A DNA stretch of 11,272 bases, taken from assembly GCA_002780705.1 (NCBI GenBank), contig PEUP01000073.1:1-11272 (forward strand), read 5' to 3'. Under the pieces are notes generated by a model. That model searched no databases. It saw only the letters and a list, made by a program, of their open reading frames with translations, and was not told the DNA's origin. Shown piece after piece: positions 5,440 through 11,272 of this stretch. The translations under genes were made by a program, and so were the position numbers. Position 1 is the stretch's first letter. Each line of letters begins with the position of its first letter. This stretch comes from Elusimicrobia bacterium CG03_land_8_20_14_0_80_50_18. GTDB taxonomy: Bacteria; CG03.

Positions 5440-6146
5440 GAGAGGAGTTTCTTCATATCCCTGACGGCTCTATCAAGTCCGGCGAAAACGGCGTAGGCGA
5501 TTATGCTGTGCCCTATGTTGAGTTCATTCATTCCTTTTATGCGCGCTATAGGGGGCGTGTTGTCGTAGTCAAGGCCGTGGCCCGCGTTGAGGAGCAGTCC
5601 TTGTTTCAGCGCAAAAGATGATGCTTTTTTTATGCGGATAAGCTCCTTTGCTCTTGATTGTCCCCTCAGGTTGGCGTATGCTCCCGTGTGGAGCTCCACC
5701 GCGTCGGCGCCGAGTTTCTTTGACAGGGCGATCGCTTTTTCGGAAGCTTCTATGAAGAGGCTCACCCTAATGCCTTTTTTGCTGAAGAGGGGTATTATTT
5801 TTTTGAGCTCTTTTTCATGTTTGAAGACATCAAGGCCGCCTTCGGTCGTCAGCTCTTTTCTTTTTTCCGGCACGATGCACACATCATCAGGATGGAGCTT
5901 CAGGGCGAAGTTCGTTATTTCCCTGCTGAGCGCCATTTCAAGATTGAGTTTTGTTTTTATTTTTTTCTTTATACGCAGACAGTCTTTCTCCTGTATGTGC
6001 CGCCTGTCCTCGCGAAGATGTATGGTGATGCCGTCAGCGCCCGCTTTCTCGCATACGAGAGCCGCCTCAAGGGGGTCCGGGTAAGAGGTGAAACGCGCCT
6101 GCCTGATAGCAGCCACATGGTCAACATTAACGCCTAACAGCGGCAT
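5436..6146 (-). CDS. pdxJ: Pyridoxine 5'-phosphate synthase
   Basis: A 236-residue PdxJ, which condenses 1-deoxy-D-xylulose 5-phosphate with 3-amino-2-oxopropyl phosphate in the DXP-dependent route to vitamin B6. The family motifs are all present: GVNVDHVAAIRQAR (5-18), YPDPLEAA, GADGITIHLREDRRHI (36-51), LNLEMA (67-72), VELHTGAYA (150-158) and LNAGHGLDYDN (186-196). The likely catalytic H43, E70 and H190 sit at positions consistent with the E. coli enzyme. The open frame extends upstream to 6248, but the extra 34 residues match nothing in the family and overlap two other genes. I chose ATG 6146, which gives the standard N-terminus and overlaps the upstream micro-ORF stop as TGATG. The ribosome site is weak (GGGAA 7 nt upstream). 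Confidence 0.95.
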   Translation of the reverse strand: MPLLGVNVDHVAAIRQARFTSYPDPLEAALVCEKAGADGITIHLREDRRHIQEKDCLRIKKKIKTKLNLEMALSREITNFALKLHPDDVCIVPEKRKELTTEGGLDVFKHEKELKKIIPLFSKKGIRVSLFIEASEKAIALSKKLGADAVELHTGAYANLRGQSRAKELIRIKKASSFALKQGLLLNAGHGLDYDNTPPIARIKGMNELNIGHSIIAYAVFAGLDRAVRDMKKLLS

Positions 6147-6235
6147 CAGCGTATTCCCAGGATATATCTGACATAGAGCCACAGCAGCGCGGCAATCACC
6201 AGAGCGGTGATTTTTAAATATGTTTTTTTGTTCAT
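6146..6235 (-). CDS. 29-residue membrane peptide resembling the N-terminal anchor of CdaR (YbbR)
   Basis: A micro-ORF running from ATG 6235-6233 to TGA 6148-6146. It starts inside the cdaA stop (ATGA overlap) and ends on the pdxJ start (TGATG overlap), so it exactly fills the gap between those genes. The product begins MNKKTY, then has one hydrophobic helix, LKITALVIAALLWLYV (residues 7-22), and a short basic tail ending ILGIR. The pattern LK(i/l)..L..A.LLWLYV is typical of the N-terminal transmembrane helix of CdaR/YbbR proteins, the membrane partners of CdaA that are normally encoded directly after cdaA. The YbbR repeats that should follow are absent. It may be a functional micro-partner of CdaA or the remnant of a cdaR-glmM deletion. 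The precise packing supports translation, but no ribosome site stands out apart from coupling. Confidence 0.6.
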   Translation of the reverse strand: MNKKTYLKITALVIAALLWLYVRYILGIR

Positions 6236-7020
6236 GGCGCGGTATCAAACTCTTTGACCCTGTAAAGGGCCACGAGTTCTTTCCTCAGTTCCTCGCTTGA
6301 GATATTCCTTGTGAGTTTGCCCGCCCGCGCCAGTGATATGGATGATGTTTCCTCGGAGAGGACGATCGCCCAGGCGTCGGACACCTCGCTGATCCCGACA
6401 GCGGCCCTGTGCCGCGTGCCGAGTATGCGGGAAGCTATTTCTTCCATTGTCAGAGGCATGATGCAGGAAGCCGCGAGGATTTTGTTTCCCTTGATGACCA
6501 CGGCTCCGTCGTGGAGCGGGCCCGCGGGATTGAATATGGACAGCATCAGTTCAGATGAAACTTCTCCGTCTATCTTTATGCCCGTTTCCGTATAATTTTT
6601 CATACCCATATTGAGCTCTATGACTATCAGGGCTCCCCAGCCCTTTTTCTGGGCCGTTTCCATGGTTTCTATAATCGCGTTTATCCAGTCCGGCTTTATG
6701 CGGAACAGGAAACCCGCGACTTTTCCGCTGCCTAATTTGGCCAGCAGAAAGCGCAGTTCCGGCTGAAAGACTATGACGATGGCCACCATCCCCACCACCC
6801 ATGCCGCCGAAAGGAGCCATGACAGCGTCGTGAGATTCAGGAGTTTCGCGAAGGCCGTCAGAAAAACAAGGATGACGATGCCTTTGAAGATGGCGATGGC
6901 GCGGGTGCCTTTCAGGAGCGAGAGTGTGTAGTATATGATAATCGCCGTTATAAGGATATCGGCGGCATGGCTCATATAGTTCAGCCATGCGCTCCAGGTC
7001 AGCGGAAGGTAATCAGCCAT
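6232..7020 (-). CDS. cdaA: Diadenylate cyclase (c-di-AMP synthase)
   Basis: A 262-residue membrane enzyme that makes the second messenger c-di-AMP from two ATP. Three N-terminal membrane helices lie at about residues 18-35, 43-60 and 67-86, followed by the DisA_N/DAC cyclase domain (about 105-240). The catalytic motifs are intact: PLHDGAVVIKGNKI (168-181, with D171-G172-A173), GTRHRAAVGISEVSDA (201-216, with the RHR triad 203-205), then IVLSEETSSISLA. The length is near the family norm (about 270). c-di-AMP usually governs osmotic balance, potassium transport and wall homeostasis. The ATG at 7020 overlaps the folE stop by 8 bp, and the TGA overlaps the micro-ORF start. No glmM follows, unlike the common cdaA-cdaR-glmM order. 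Confidence 0.95.
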   Translation of the reverse strand: MADYLPLTWSAWLNYMSHAADILITAIIIYYTLSLLKGTRAIAIFKGIVILVFLTAFAKLLNLTTLSWLLSAAWVVGMVAIVIVFQPELRFLLAKLGSGKVAGFLFRIKPDWINAIIETMETAQKKGWGALIVIELNMGMKNYTETGIKIDGEVSSELMLSIFNPAGPLHDGAVVIKGNKILAASCIMPLTMEEIASRILGTRHRAAVGISEVSDAWAIVLSEETSSISLARAGKLTRNISSEELRKELVALYRVKEFDTAP

Positions 7021-7579
7021 TTTTAATAAGAGTCATCGCTTCGGATCGGACTTTGGCGTCGGTCATAAAAATTCCGCGCAGGGCGGAAGTCGTCATCTTA
7101 GTGCCGGGTTTTTTAATGCCGCGCATTGTCATGCAAAGATGTTCAGCTTCTATTATCACCATCACGCCCAGCGGTTTGAGAGAGCTGTTTATGGTGTCGG
7201 CTATCTGCTGTGTGAGGCGTTCCTGTATCTGGAGGCGCCTGGCGAAGACATCCACTAAGCGCGGTATTTTGCTCAGCCCCAGCAGCACCCTGTCTTTCGG
7301 GATATAGGTCACATGGGCCTTGCCGAAGAAGGGCAGTATGTGATGCTCGCAGAGAGAATGGAAAGGTATATCTCTGACAAGTATTATTTCGCTGTATCTT
7401 TCAGTTTTGTAAACGGTGCCTAGGATTTTTTCCGGTGATTTTACAGAGTAACCCGCAAGCAGCTCTTCATACATGTCCGCCACCCGTTCGGGTGTTTTTT
7501 GAAGTCCTTCGCGCGAAGGGTCTTCGCCGGCGGCTTCCAGTATGAGTTTTACGGCCTCACGCAGTTTCTTTTTGTTCAT
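7013..7579 (-). CDS. folE: GTP cyclohydrolase I
   Basis: A 188-residue FolE, which converts GTP to 7,8-dihydroneopterin triphosphate in the first step of folate/pterin synthesis. The zinc and catalytic residues are visible in HSLCEHHILPF (C77, H79, H80) and in EAEHLCMTMRG (C149). TPERVADMYEELLAGY near the N-terminus and RLQIQERLTQQIADTI (115-130) are also typical. The frame is open up to 7672, but that upstream part is the antisense-frame shadow of the ftsH tail and does not match the family. ATG 7579 gives the normal N-terminus and is preceded by GAGGAA with about 5 nt spacing. The start lies 23 bp inside the 3' end of ftsH in another frame. In related clusters folP or folK occurs next to ftsH; here the folate gene is folE. 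Confidence 0.95.
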   Translation of the reverse strand: MNKKKLREAVKLILEAAGEDPSREGLQKTPERVADMYEELLAGYSVKSPEKILGTVYKTERYSEIILVRDIPFHSLCEHHILPFFGKAHVTYIPKDRVLLGLSKIPRLVDVFARRLQIQERLTQQIADTINSSLKPLGVMVIIEAEHLCMTMRGIKKPGTKMTTSALRGIFMTDAKVRSEAMTLIKNG

Positions 7580-9506
7580 CTGTTTCCTCACCTGAGCTTT
7601 TTTCCCCGATATCCTTGCCGGCATCTGCAGTTTTTGCCACTCCGCCTGTCGAATCCTGTCCGGTCTCAGCATCCTCCGTTTTGTTCTCCGCTTTCGGCAT
7701 TGGTTTCGGCAGGGGCGCCAGTTCTTTGCCTTTCATTATGTTATCAAGGTCGTTGGCTGTCAGCGTCTCTCTTTTTTCAAGTTCTCCCGCTATCACATCC
7801 AGATATTTTCTGTTCCTGATGATTACGCTTTCCGCGTCGCGCTCGGCTTTCATGATTATGTTCCTGATCTCCTCATCTATCACCTGTTTCATTTTTTCAC
7901 TCACGCGTGAACCTTTGGAAATATCCATGCCGAGAAAAACAGAATCCTGCGAATCCTTAAACACCGCCGGCCCCACGCGGGAGCTCATGCCGTACTGGGT
8001 GACCATGCTGTGGGCGATTTCGGTGGCTTTCTCAAGATCATTGCTGGCTCCGGTGGAGAACTGTTTAAATACTATTTTTTCCGCCGACCGACCGCCGAGC
8101 AGGGTTTTTATTTTATTGATGAGTTCGTCTTTGGACGCGATGAATCTGTCTTCAAGAGGCAGCTGAAGTGTGTAGCCTAGGGCCGGGCCGCGGGGGATGA
8201 TGGACACCTTGTGCACGGTGTCGCCGTCGGGCATCAGTTTGGCGACCAGGGCGTGGCCGGATTCGTGATAACAGATGATTTTTTTTTCGCTCTCGCGCAT
8301 CACGCGGCTTTTTTTCTCAGGCCCCGCGAGCACCCTGTCTATCGCTTCTTCCAGATCAATCATTTCAACGCTTTCTTTGTTTTTTCTCGCCGCAAGGAGC
8401 GCCGCCTCGTTTATTATGTTGGCGAGGTCGCTCCCGACAAAACCCGGGGTCCGCCGCGCTATTATCTCAAGGTCTATGTTTTCTTCCATCTTGATTTTTT
8501 TGGCGTGCACCTTGAGAATGTCTTCTCTTTCCTTGATGTTCGGTTTGGGTATGTGTATGTGACGGTCAAAGCGGCCCGGCCTCAAGAGCGCAGGGTCAAG
8601 GATGTCGGGCCTGTTTGTGGCGGCGATGACAATCACATTTGTGTTGGGGTCAAAGCCGTCCATTCCCACCAGCAGCTGGTTCAGGGTCTGTTCCCTTTCA
8701 TCATGGCCTCCTCCGATTCCCGCGCCTCTGTGACGGCCCACGGCGTCTATTTCGTCAACAAATATAACGGCGGGGGCCTGGGATTTCGCCATCTGGAAAA
8801 GATCTCTGACGCGGCTGGCGCCCACACCCACGAACATTTCAACGAATTCGCTGCCCGAACTCGTAAAAAACGGCACCTTCGCTTCGCCCGCTATGGCCCG
8901 GGCAAGAAGCGTTTTTCCCGTGCCGGGTTCGCCGTAAAGAATGACGCCTTTTGGTATGCGTCCGCCGAGTTTCTGGAATTTTTCGGGGTTTTTGAGGAAT
9001 GCTATCACCTCCACCAGCTCGTCTTTCACCTCGTCGCATCCCGCCACATCCGCGAAAGTTGTTTCCACCTTCACGGCATTCTGCGCGCGGCTTTTGCCGA
9101 ACGAGAATATCTGTTTTGAACCGCCGCTCATTTTGGTAGCGAAAATAAACCATGCGAGTATGAAAAGCAGTATGGGACCGAAACTGAAGAGCAGGTTGGT
9201 CAGCCATTTGCCGCCGGTTTTACCCGCGTAGCTCACCCCTGCGGTCTGCATGTCTTTTATCAGGTCTTTGTCATCAAGATACGGGGTTTTGAAATTCACG
9301 CTTTTTCCGTCCGAGCGGTAGCTGCCCTTGATTGTTTCGTCTTTCACTATTTCAACGGAGATGATTTTCCCCGCGTCTAAAAGGATCCGGAATTTGTCGT
9401 AGCTTATCTCTTCGTCGGAGACCTTCGTCGCCTGACTGTAGTTGAGGTAGAGAACAATCGCCGCCAGCAGCACCCAGAAAGACAGCCCCACATTTCTCTT
9501 TTTCAT
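7557..9506 (-). CDS. ftsH: ATP-dependent zinc metalloprotease FtsH
   Basis: A 649-residue AAA+ membrane protease that forms hexamers and degrades damaged or regulatory membrane and cytosolic proteins. TM1 lies at about residues 8-24 and TM2 at about 103-123, with a periplasmic FtsH extracellular domain between. AAA motifs: Walker A GEPGTGKT (192-199), pore loop MFVGVGA (224-230), Walker B VIFVDEID (247-254), and the second region of homology ending ATNRPDILDPALLRPGRFDR (296-315). The protease site is HESGH (414-418; HEAGH is more usual), with a third zinc ligand at about D490 in GASNDLEKAT. After about residue 598 comes a roughly 50-residue hydrophilic, low-complexity acidic tail. The ATG overlaps the hpt stop as ATGA, and the 3' end contains the folE start. 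Confidence 0.97.
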   Translation of the reverse strand: MKKRNVGLSFWVLLAAIVLYLNYSQATKVSDEEISYDKFRILLDAGKIISVEIVKDETIKGSYRSDGKSVNFKTPYLDDKDLIKDMQTAGVSYAGKTGGKWLTNLLFSFGPILLFILAWFIFATKMSGGSKQIFSFGKSRAQNAVKVETTFADVAGCDEVKDELVEVIAFLKNPEKFQKLGGRIPKGVILYGEPGTGKTLLARAIAGEAKVPFFTSSGSEFVEMFVGVGASRVRDLFQMAKSQAPAVIFVDEIDAVGRHRGAGIGGGHDEREQTLNQLLVGMDGFDPNTNVIVIAATNRPDILDPALLRPGRFDRHIHIPKPNIKEREDILKVHAKKIKMEENIDLEIIARRTPGFVGSDLANIINEAALLAARKNKESVEMIDLEEAIDRVLAGPEKKSRVMRESEKKIICYHESGHALVAKLMPDGDTVHKVSIIPRGPALGYTLQLPLEDRFIASKDELINKIKTLLGGRSAEKIVFKQFSTGASNDLEKATEIAHSMVTQYGMSSRVGPAVFKDSQDSVFLGMDISKGSRVSEKMKQVIDEEIRNIIMKAERDAESVIIRNRKYLDVIAGELEKRETLTANDLDNIMKGKELAPLPKPMPKAENKTEDAETGQDSTGGVAKTADAGKDIGEKSSGEETDEQKETA

Positions 9507-10051
9507 TTCTGCTGTCTGTAAATCTCGGATTTCAGCACGCCTATGTAGGGCAGGTGCCTGTATATTTCGGCGTAATCAAGGCCGTAACCGACGCAATACT
9601 TATTCGGGATAATGAAGCCGGTGTAGTCAACATCTATTTTTTTCAGCCGGCATTCTTTTTTATCCAGCAACACGCATATTTTCAATGATTTGGGTTTCCT
9701 TGTCAGAAGATTCCTTTTCAGATAAGACAGTGTCAGGCCGGTGTCCACGATGTCCTCTATGATGAGCACATCTTTTCCCACGATGGATTCGCGCAGGTCC
9801 ATCAGAAGACGCACCACTCCGGATGATTCGGTGGAGTCCGCGTAGGAAGACACGCCTATGAAATCTATGATTGGAGAGAATTCAAGTTCTCTGATGAGGT
9901 CGCACAGAAAGACAACTGAACCTTTGAGCACCGAAACGAGTATCGGTTTTTTCCCCTTGTAATCCTTGTTGAGGGCGGCGGCGAGACTCTTCACTTTTTT
10001 CTTTATTTCGGCTTCGGAAATCAGGATTTCTTTTATGTCCGCATGTTTCAT
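9503..10051 (-). CDS. hpt: Hypoxanthine phosphoribosyltransferase
   Basis: A 182-residue purine salvage enzyme that joins hypoxanthine (and usually guanine) to PRPP to give IMP or GMP. The PRPP-binding motif VLIIEDIVDTGLTL spans 95-108, with the acidic pair E99-D100 and the phosphate loop VDTG. The upstream loop VSVLKGSVVFLCDL (39-52) and the C-terminal VDYTGFIIPNKYCVGYGLDY segment complete the signature. The length is standard. The position between tilS and ftsH repeats the well-known tilS-hpt-ftsH cluster. Both junctions are 4-bp ATGA overlaps (tilS stop/hpt start at 10048-10051, hpt stop/ftsH start at 9503-9506), which indicates translational coupling. Confidence 0.96.
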   Translation of the reverse strand: MKHADIKEILISEAEIKKKVKSLAAALNKDYKGKKPILVSVLKGSVVFLCDLIRELEFSPIIDFIGVSSYADSTESSGVVRLLMDLRESIVGKDVLIIEDIVDTGLTLSYLKRNLLTRKPKSLKICVLLDKKECRLKKIDVDYTGFIIPNKYCVGYGLDYAEIYRHLPYIGVLKSEIYRQQK

Positions 10052-11019
10052 TTTTTTCTCCGTTTATATAATTTGCCTTTTCTCACGATTAAATCCATAT
10101 CCCGCAGCGCAAAACCGCCGCCTTTCCCCGAGCTTATAAATCCGTCGATTTTATCTATGTAACGGGAATTTACTTTTCTGCCGAGGAATTCCGCCAGAAA
10201 ACACTTCCTCAGGAATTTATTATAGCTCAAATAGACGCTATTATCAAGTTTTCCCTTTTTGATATTTTTTTTGAGTTCATCCGCGCTTTCTTTTGTCAGA
10301 GCATTCAGGTCTGAGGCCTGGCTCTCAAGGGCCGCAAGGTGTTTCAGGACATTTTTTCCAAAATGTTTTTCTATAAAAGGAATCAGGTCCCGCCTTATTT
10401 TGTTCCGGAGAAATTGCCGGTCTTTGTTGGATTCGTCAGTCATAAAAGGCAGTTTTGAGACAATCAGAAATTTTTTCAGTTCGTCTCTTTCAAAATCGAG
10501 CAGGGGCCTCGCCACAGGCACGCCGAATATCTTTGTTTTTTCCGCGATACCGTAAAAAGAGGATAGCCCTCCGCCCCGGAAGAGTTTGAGGAAGAAGGTT
10601 TCAGTGTTGTCCGAGAGGGTGTGCCCGGTGAATATAATGTCAAAACCCCGCTTTCTGCAGATCTCACCCAGAAGTTTGTAGCGCGCCACGCGGGCGCAAT
10701 CTTCAAGGGATTTTCCCGGTTTGGCAGCGGACTTGGCCACATCAAAACTTTTTGTGTAAAAGGGCATCGCGAATTTTTTTGCCAGTTTCCTGACAAAGGC
10801 CTTTTCTTTGACGGACGCGCCTCTGAGACGGTGATCTATGTAGGCCGCCGCGTTTTTGTTTTTAAGCTTTGAGGCCAGCTCCAGCATGGCGACTGAATCG
10901 CTGCCGCCGGAGACGGCAAGCAGTATCTTTGCTCCCGGGGAAACGATGCTGCGCTCTTTGCAGGAGGCGAGAAATTTCAGGATTGTCTGTTTTTCAAAGT
11001 CTATTTTTTTCTTTTTCAT
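10048..11019 (-). CDS. tilS: tRNA(Ile)-lysidine synthase, short type
   Basis: A 323-residue TilS, which attaches lysine to C34 of the CAU-anticodon tRNA-Ile so that it reads AUA. The PP-loop SGGSDS is at about 37-42. Other family marks are AYIDHRLRG, FTGHTLSDNTETFFLKLFRG (the DxxET segment) and QFLRNKIRRDLIPFIE. It is shorter than the 430-470-residue enzymes of E. coli and Bacillus and resembles the compact type, which lacks much of the C-terminal domains. The open frame begins with TTG at 11022, but I prefer ATG at 11019 because GGGA at 11025-11028 gives a 5-6 nt spacing to it. It is the first gene of the operon and sits directly behind a tandem repeat that carries a possible promoter. Confidence 0.95.
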   Translation of the reverse strand: MKKKKIDFEKQTILKFLASCKERSIVSPGAKILLAVSGGSDSVAMLELASKLKNKNAAAYIDHRLRGASVKEKAFVRKLAKKFAMPFYTKSFDVAKSAAKPGKSLEDCARVARYKLLGEICRKRGFDIIFTGHTLSDNTETFFLKLFRGGGLSSFYGIAEKTKIFGVPVARPLLDFERDELKKFLIVSKLPFMTDESNKDRQFLRNKIRRDLIPFIEKHFGKNVLKHLAALESQASDLNALTKESADELKKNIKKGKLDNSVYLSYNKFLRKCFLAEFLGRKVNSRYIDKIDGFISSGKGGGFALRDMDLIVRKGKLYKRRKK

Positions 11020-11024
11020 CAATT

Positions 11025-11272
11025 TCCCGTTTAATTATGGTAGCGGTGCAGGGACTCGGTCACAAATAAATTCCCTGACGGGAATTTTTCGCGACCCCGC
11101 CTCACGGCGCTCGCCTTGCCTCTGGCAAACTCGCGCATCGTTGCGGCTTTCGAGTCCTGACGCGAGCCAAGCAGTTGGCTCGCTCACCTCTCCCGTTTAA
11201 TTATGGTAGCGGTGCAGGGACTCGGTCACAAATAAATTCCCTGACGGGAATTTTTCGCGACCCCGCCTCACG
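11025..11272. repeat. 82-bp direct repeat with 166-bp period (two copies, running off the window)
   Basis: Bases 11025-11106 are identical to 11191-11272, and the window ends within the second copy, so the repeat may be longer. The 84-bp spacer is 11107-11190. Hairpins inside the unit: AAATTCCC/GGGAATTT with a 4-nt loop (11068-11087, again at 11234-11253), TTGCC/GGCAA (11116-11128), and a perfect 9-bp GCGAGCCAA/TTGGCTCGC stem with a 4-nt loop (11162-11183). GGACTCG (11052-11058) is also complementary to CGAGTCC (11151-11157). On the minus strand the copies contain CCCTGCACCGCTACCA, which looks like a tRNA acceptor 3' end with CCA. This region has no open gene. Confidence 0.9.
11037..11065 (-). 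promoter_or_regulatory. Possible promoter of the tilS operon
   Basis: On the minus strand, TTGTGA (11065-11060) and TACCAT (11042-11037) are separated by 17 bp. This is a moderate sigma-70-like match placed so that the transcript would start at about 11030, just ahead of the GGGA ribosome site. CATAAT, overlapping at 11039-11034, is an alternative -10 with a 20-bp spacer. The whole element lies inside the direct repeat, so an identical copy sits 166 bp further upstream. The same bases also form the tRNA-like 3' end described for that repeat, so the promoter reading is uncertain. Confidence 0.3.

Noticed and set aside
5587..6084. Plus-strand open frame of 165 codons opposite pdxJ
   Set aside because: It is a shadow of pdxJ: low-complexity Ser/Phe-rich translation and no ribosome site or family motifs.
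6147..6248. N-terminal extension of pdxJ in the open frame up to 6248
   Set aside because: The extra 34 residues have no family resemblance and overlap cdaA and the micro-ORF. The canonical PdxJ start MPLLGVNVDHVA fits ATG 6146.
7580..7672. N-terminal extension of folE in the open frame up to 7672
   Set aside because: It lies wholly within the ftsH coding tail and does not match FolE. ATG 7579 has a GAGGAA ribosome site and gives the usual N-terminus.
8211..9119. Long plus-strand open frame of 302 codons opposite ftsH
   Set aside because: It is antisense to strongly conserved ftsH sequence, rich in residues expected from a complementary frame, and has no recognizable motif.
11068..11087. 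Rho-independent terminator (AAATTCCC/GGGAATTT followed by T's)
   Set aside because: The stem is short and AT-rich at its base, the T-run is only partly outside the stem, no gene ends nearby on the plus strand, and the hairpin belongs to the repeat unit.
11034..11200. Complete tRNA gene on the minus strand in the tandem repeat
   Set aside because: Only the 3' end looks tRNA-like. The T-stem, acceptor stem and anticodon stem do not pair, so no full cloverleaf can be drawn.

Overview
The window looks like chromosome from a Gram-negative-type bacterium of moderate GC, probably an uncultured or candidate-phylum lineage. It has an MsbA-like exporter tail, an ECF sigma/anti-sigma pair, very tightly packed housekeeping genes, often weak Shine-Dalgarno sequences, and a palindromic repeat of the GTCATTTCGAG...GAGAAATC type that is scattered through many environmental genomes. 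Sequence alone does not fix the phylum.

Layout. Positions 1-2167 (+ strand): the last 43 codons of an ABC exporter, a GldA-like metal-dependent dehydrogenase, an ECF sigma factor, and its zinc-binding membrane anti-sigma factor. Positions 2168-4200: a visibly AT-richer islet. It opens with a palindromic repeat and a long inverted repeat, then carries a radC gene with a large in-frame internal deletion and an AlbA_2/Schlafen-like regulator gene with a 12-bp tandem repeat in its linker. Positions 4236-5189 (+): a PP-loop tRNA-thiolation-type enzyme, which ends in a 20-bp tail-to-tail overlap with the opposite-strand operon.

Positions 5170-11019 (- strand, read right to left) form one compact operon: tilS, hpt, ftsH, folE, cdaA, a 29-codon membrane micro-ORF, pdxJ, and a small single-pass membrane protein. 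Every junction overlaps, most as ATGA or TGATG, so translational coupling is likely. tilS-hpt-ftsH is a classic bacterial cluster. cdaA and pdxJ commonly flank cdaR (ybbR) and glmM, but here only a peptide resembling the N-terminal membrane anchor of CdaR lies between them. It was too short for ordinary gene calling and is the most interesting item in the window. The operon combines tRNA-Ile decoding, purine salvage, membrane proteolysis, the first step of folate synthesis, c-di-AMP production and PLP synthesis.

Positions 11020-11272, upstream of tilS, hold no gene. They hold an 82-bp exact direct repeat with a 166-bp period that runs off the window. It contains several hairpins and, on the minus strand, a stretch resembling the 3' end of a tRNA including CCA. 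No complete tRNA, rRNA, CRISPR array, transposase or integrase was seen.
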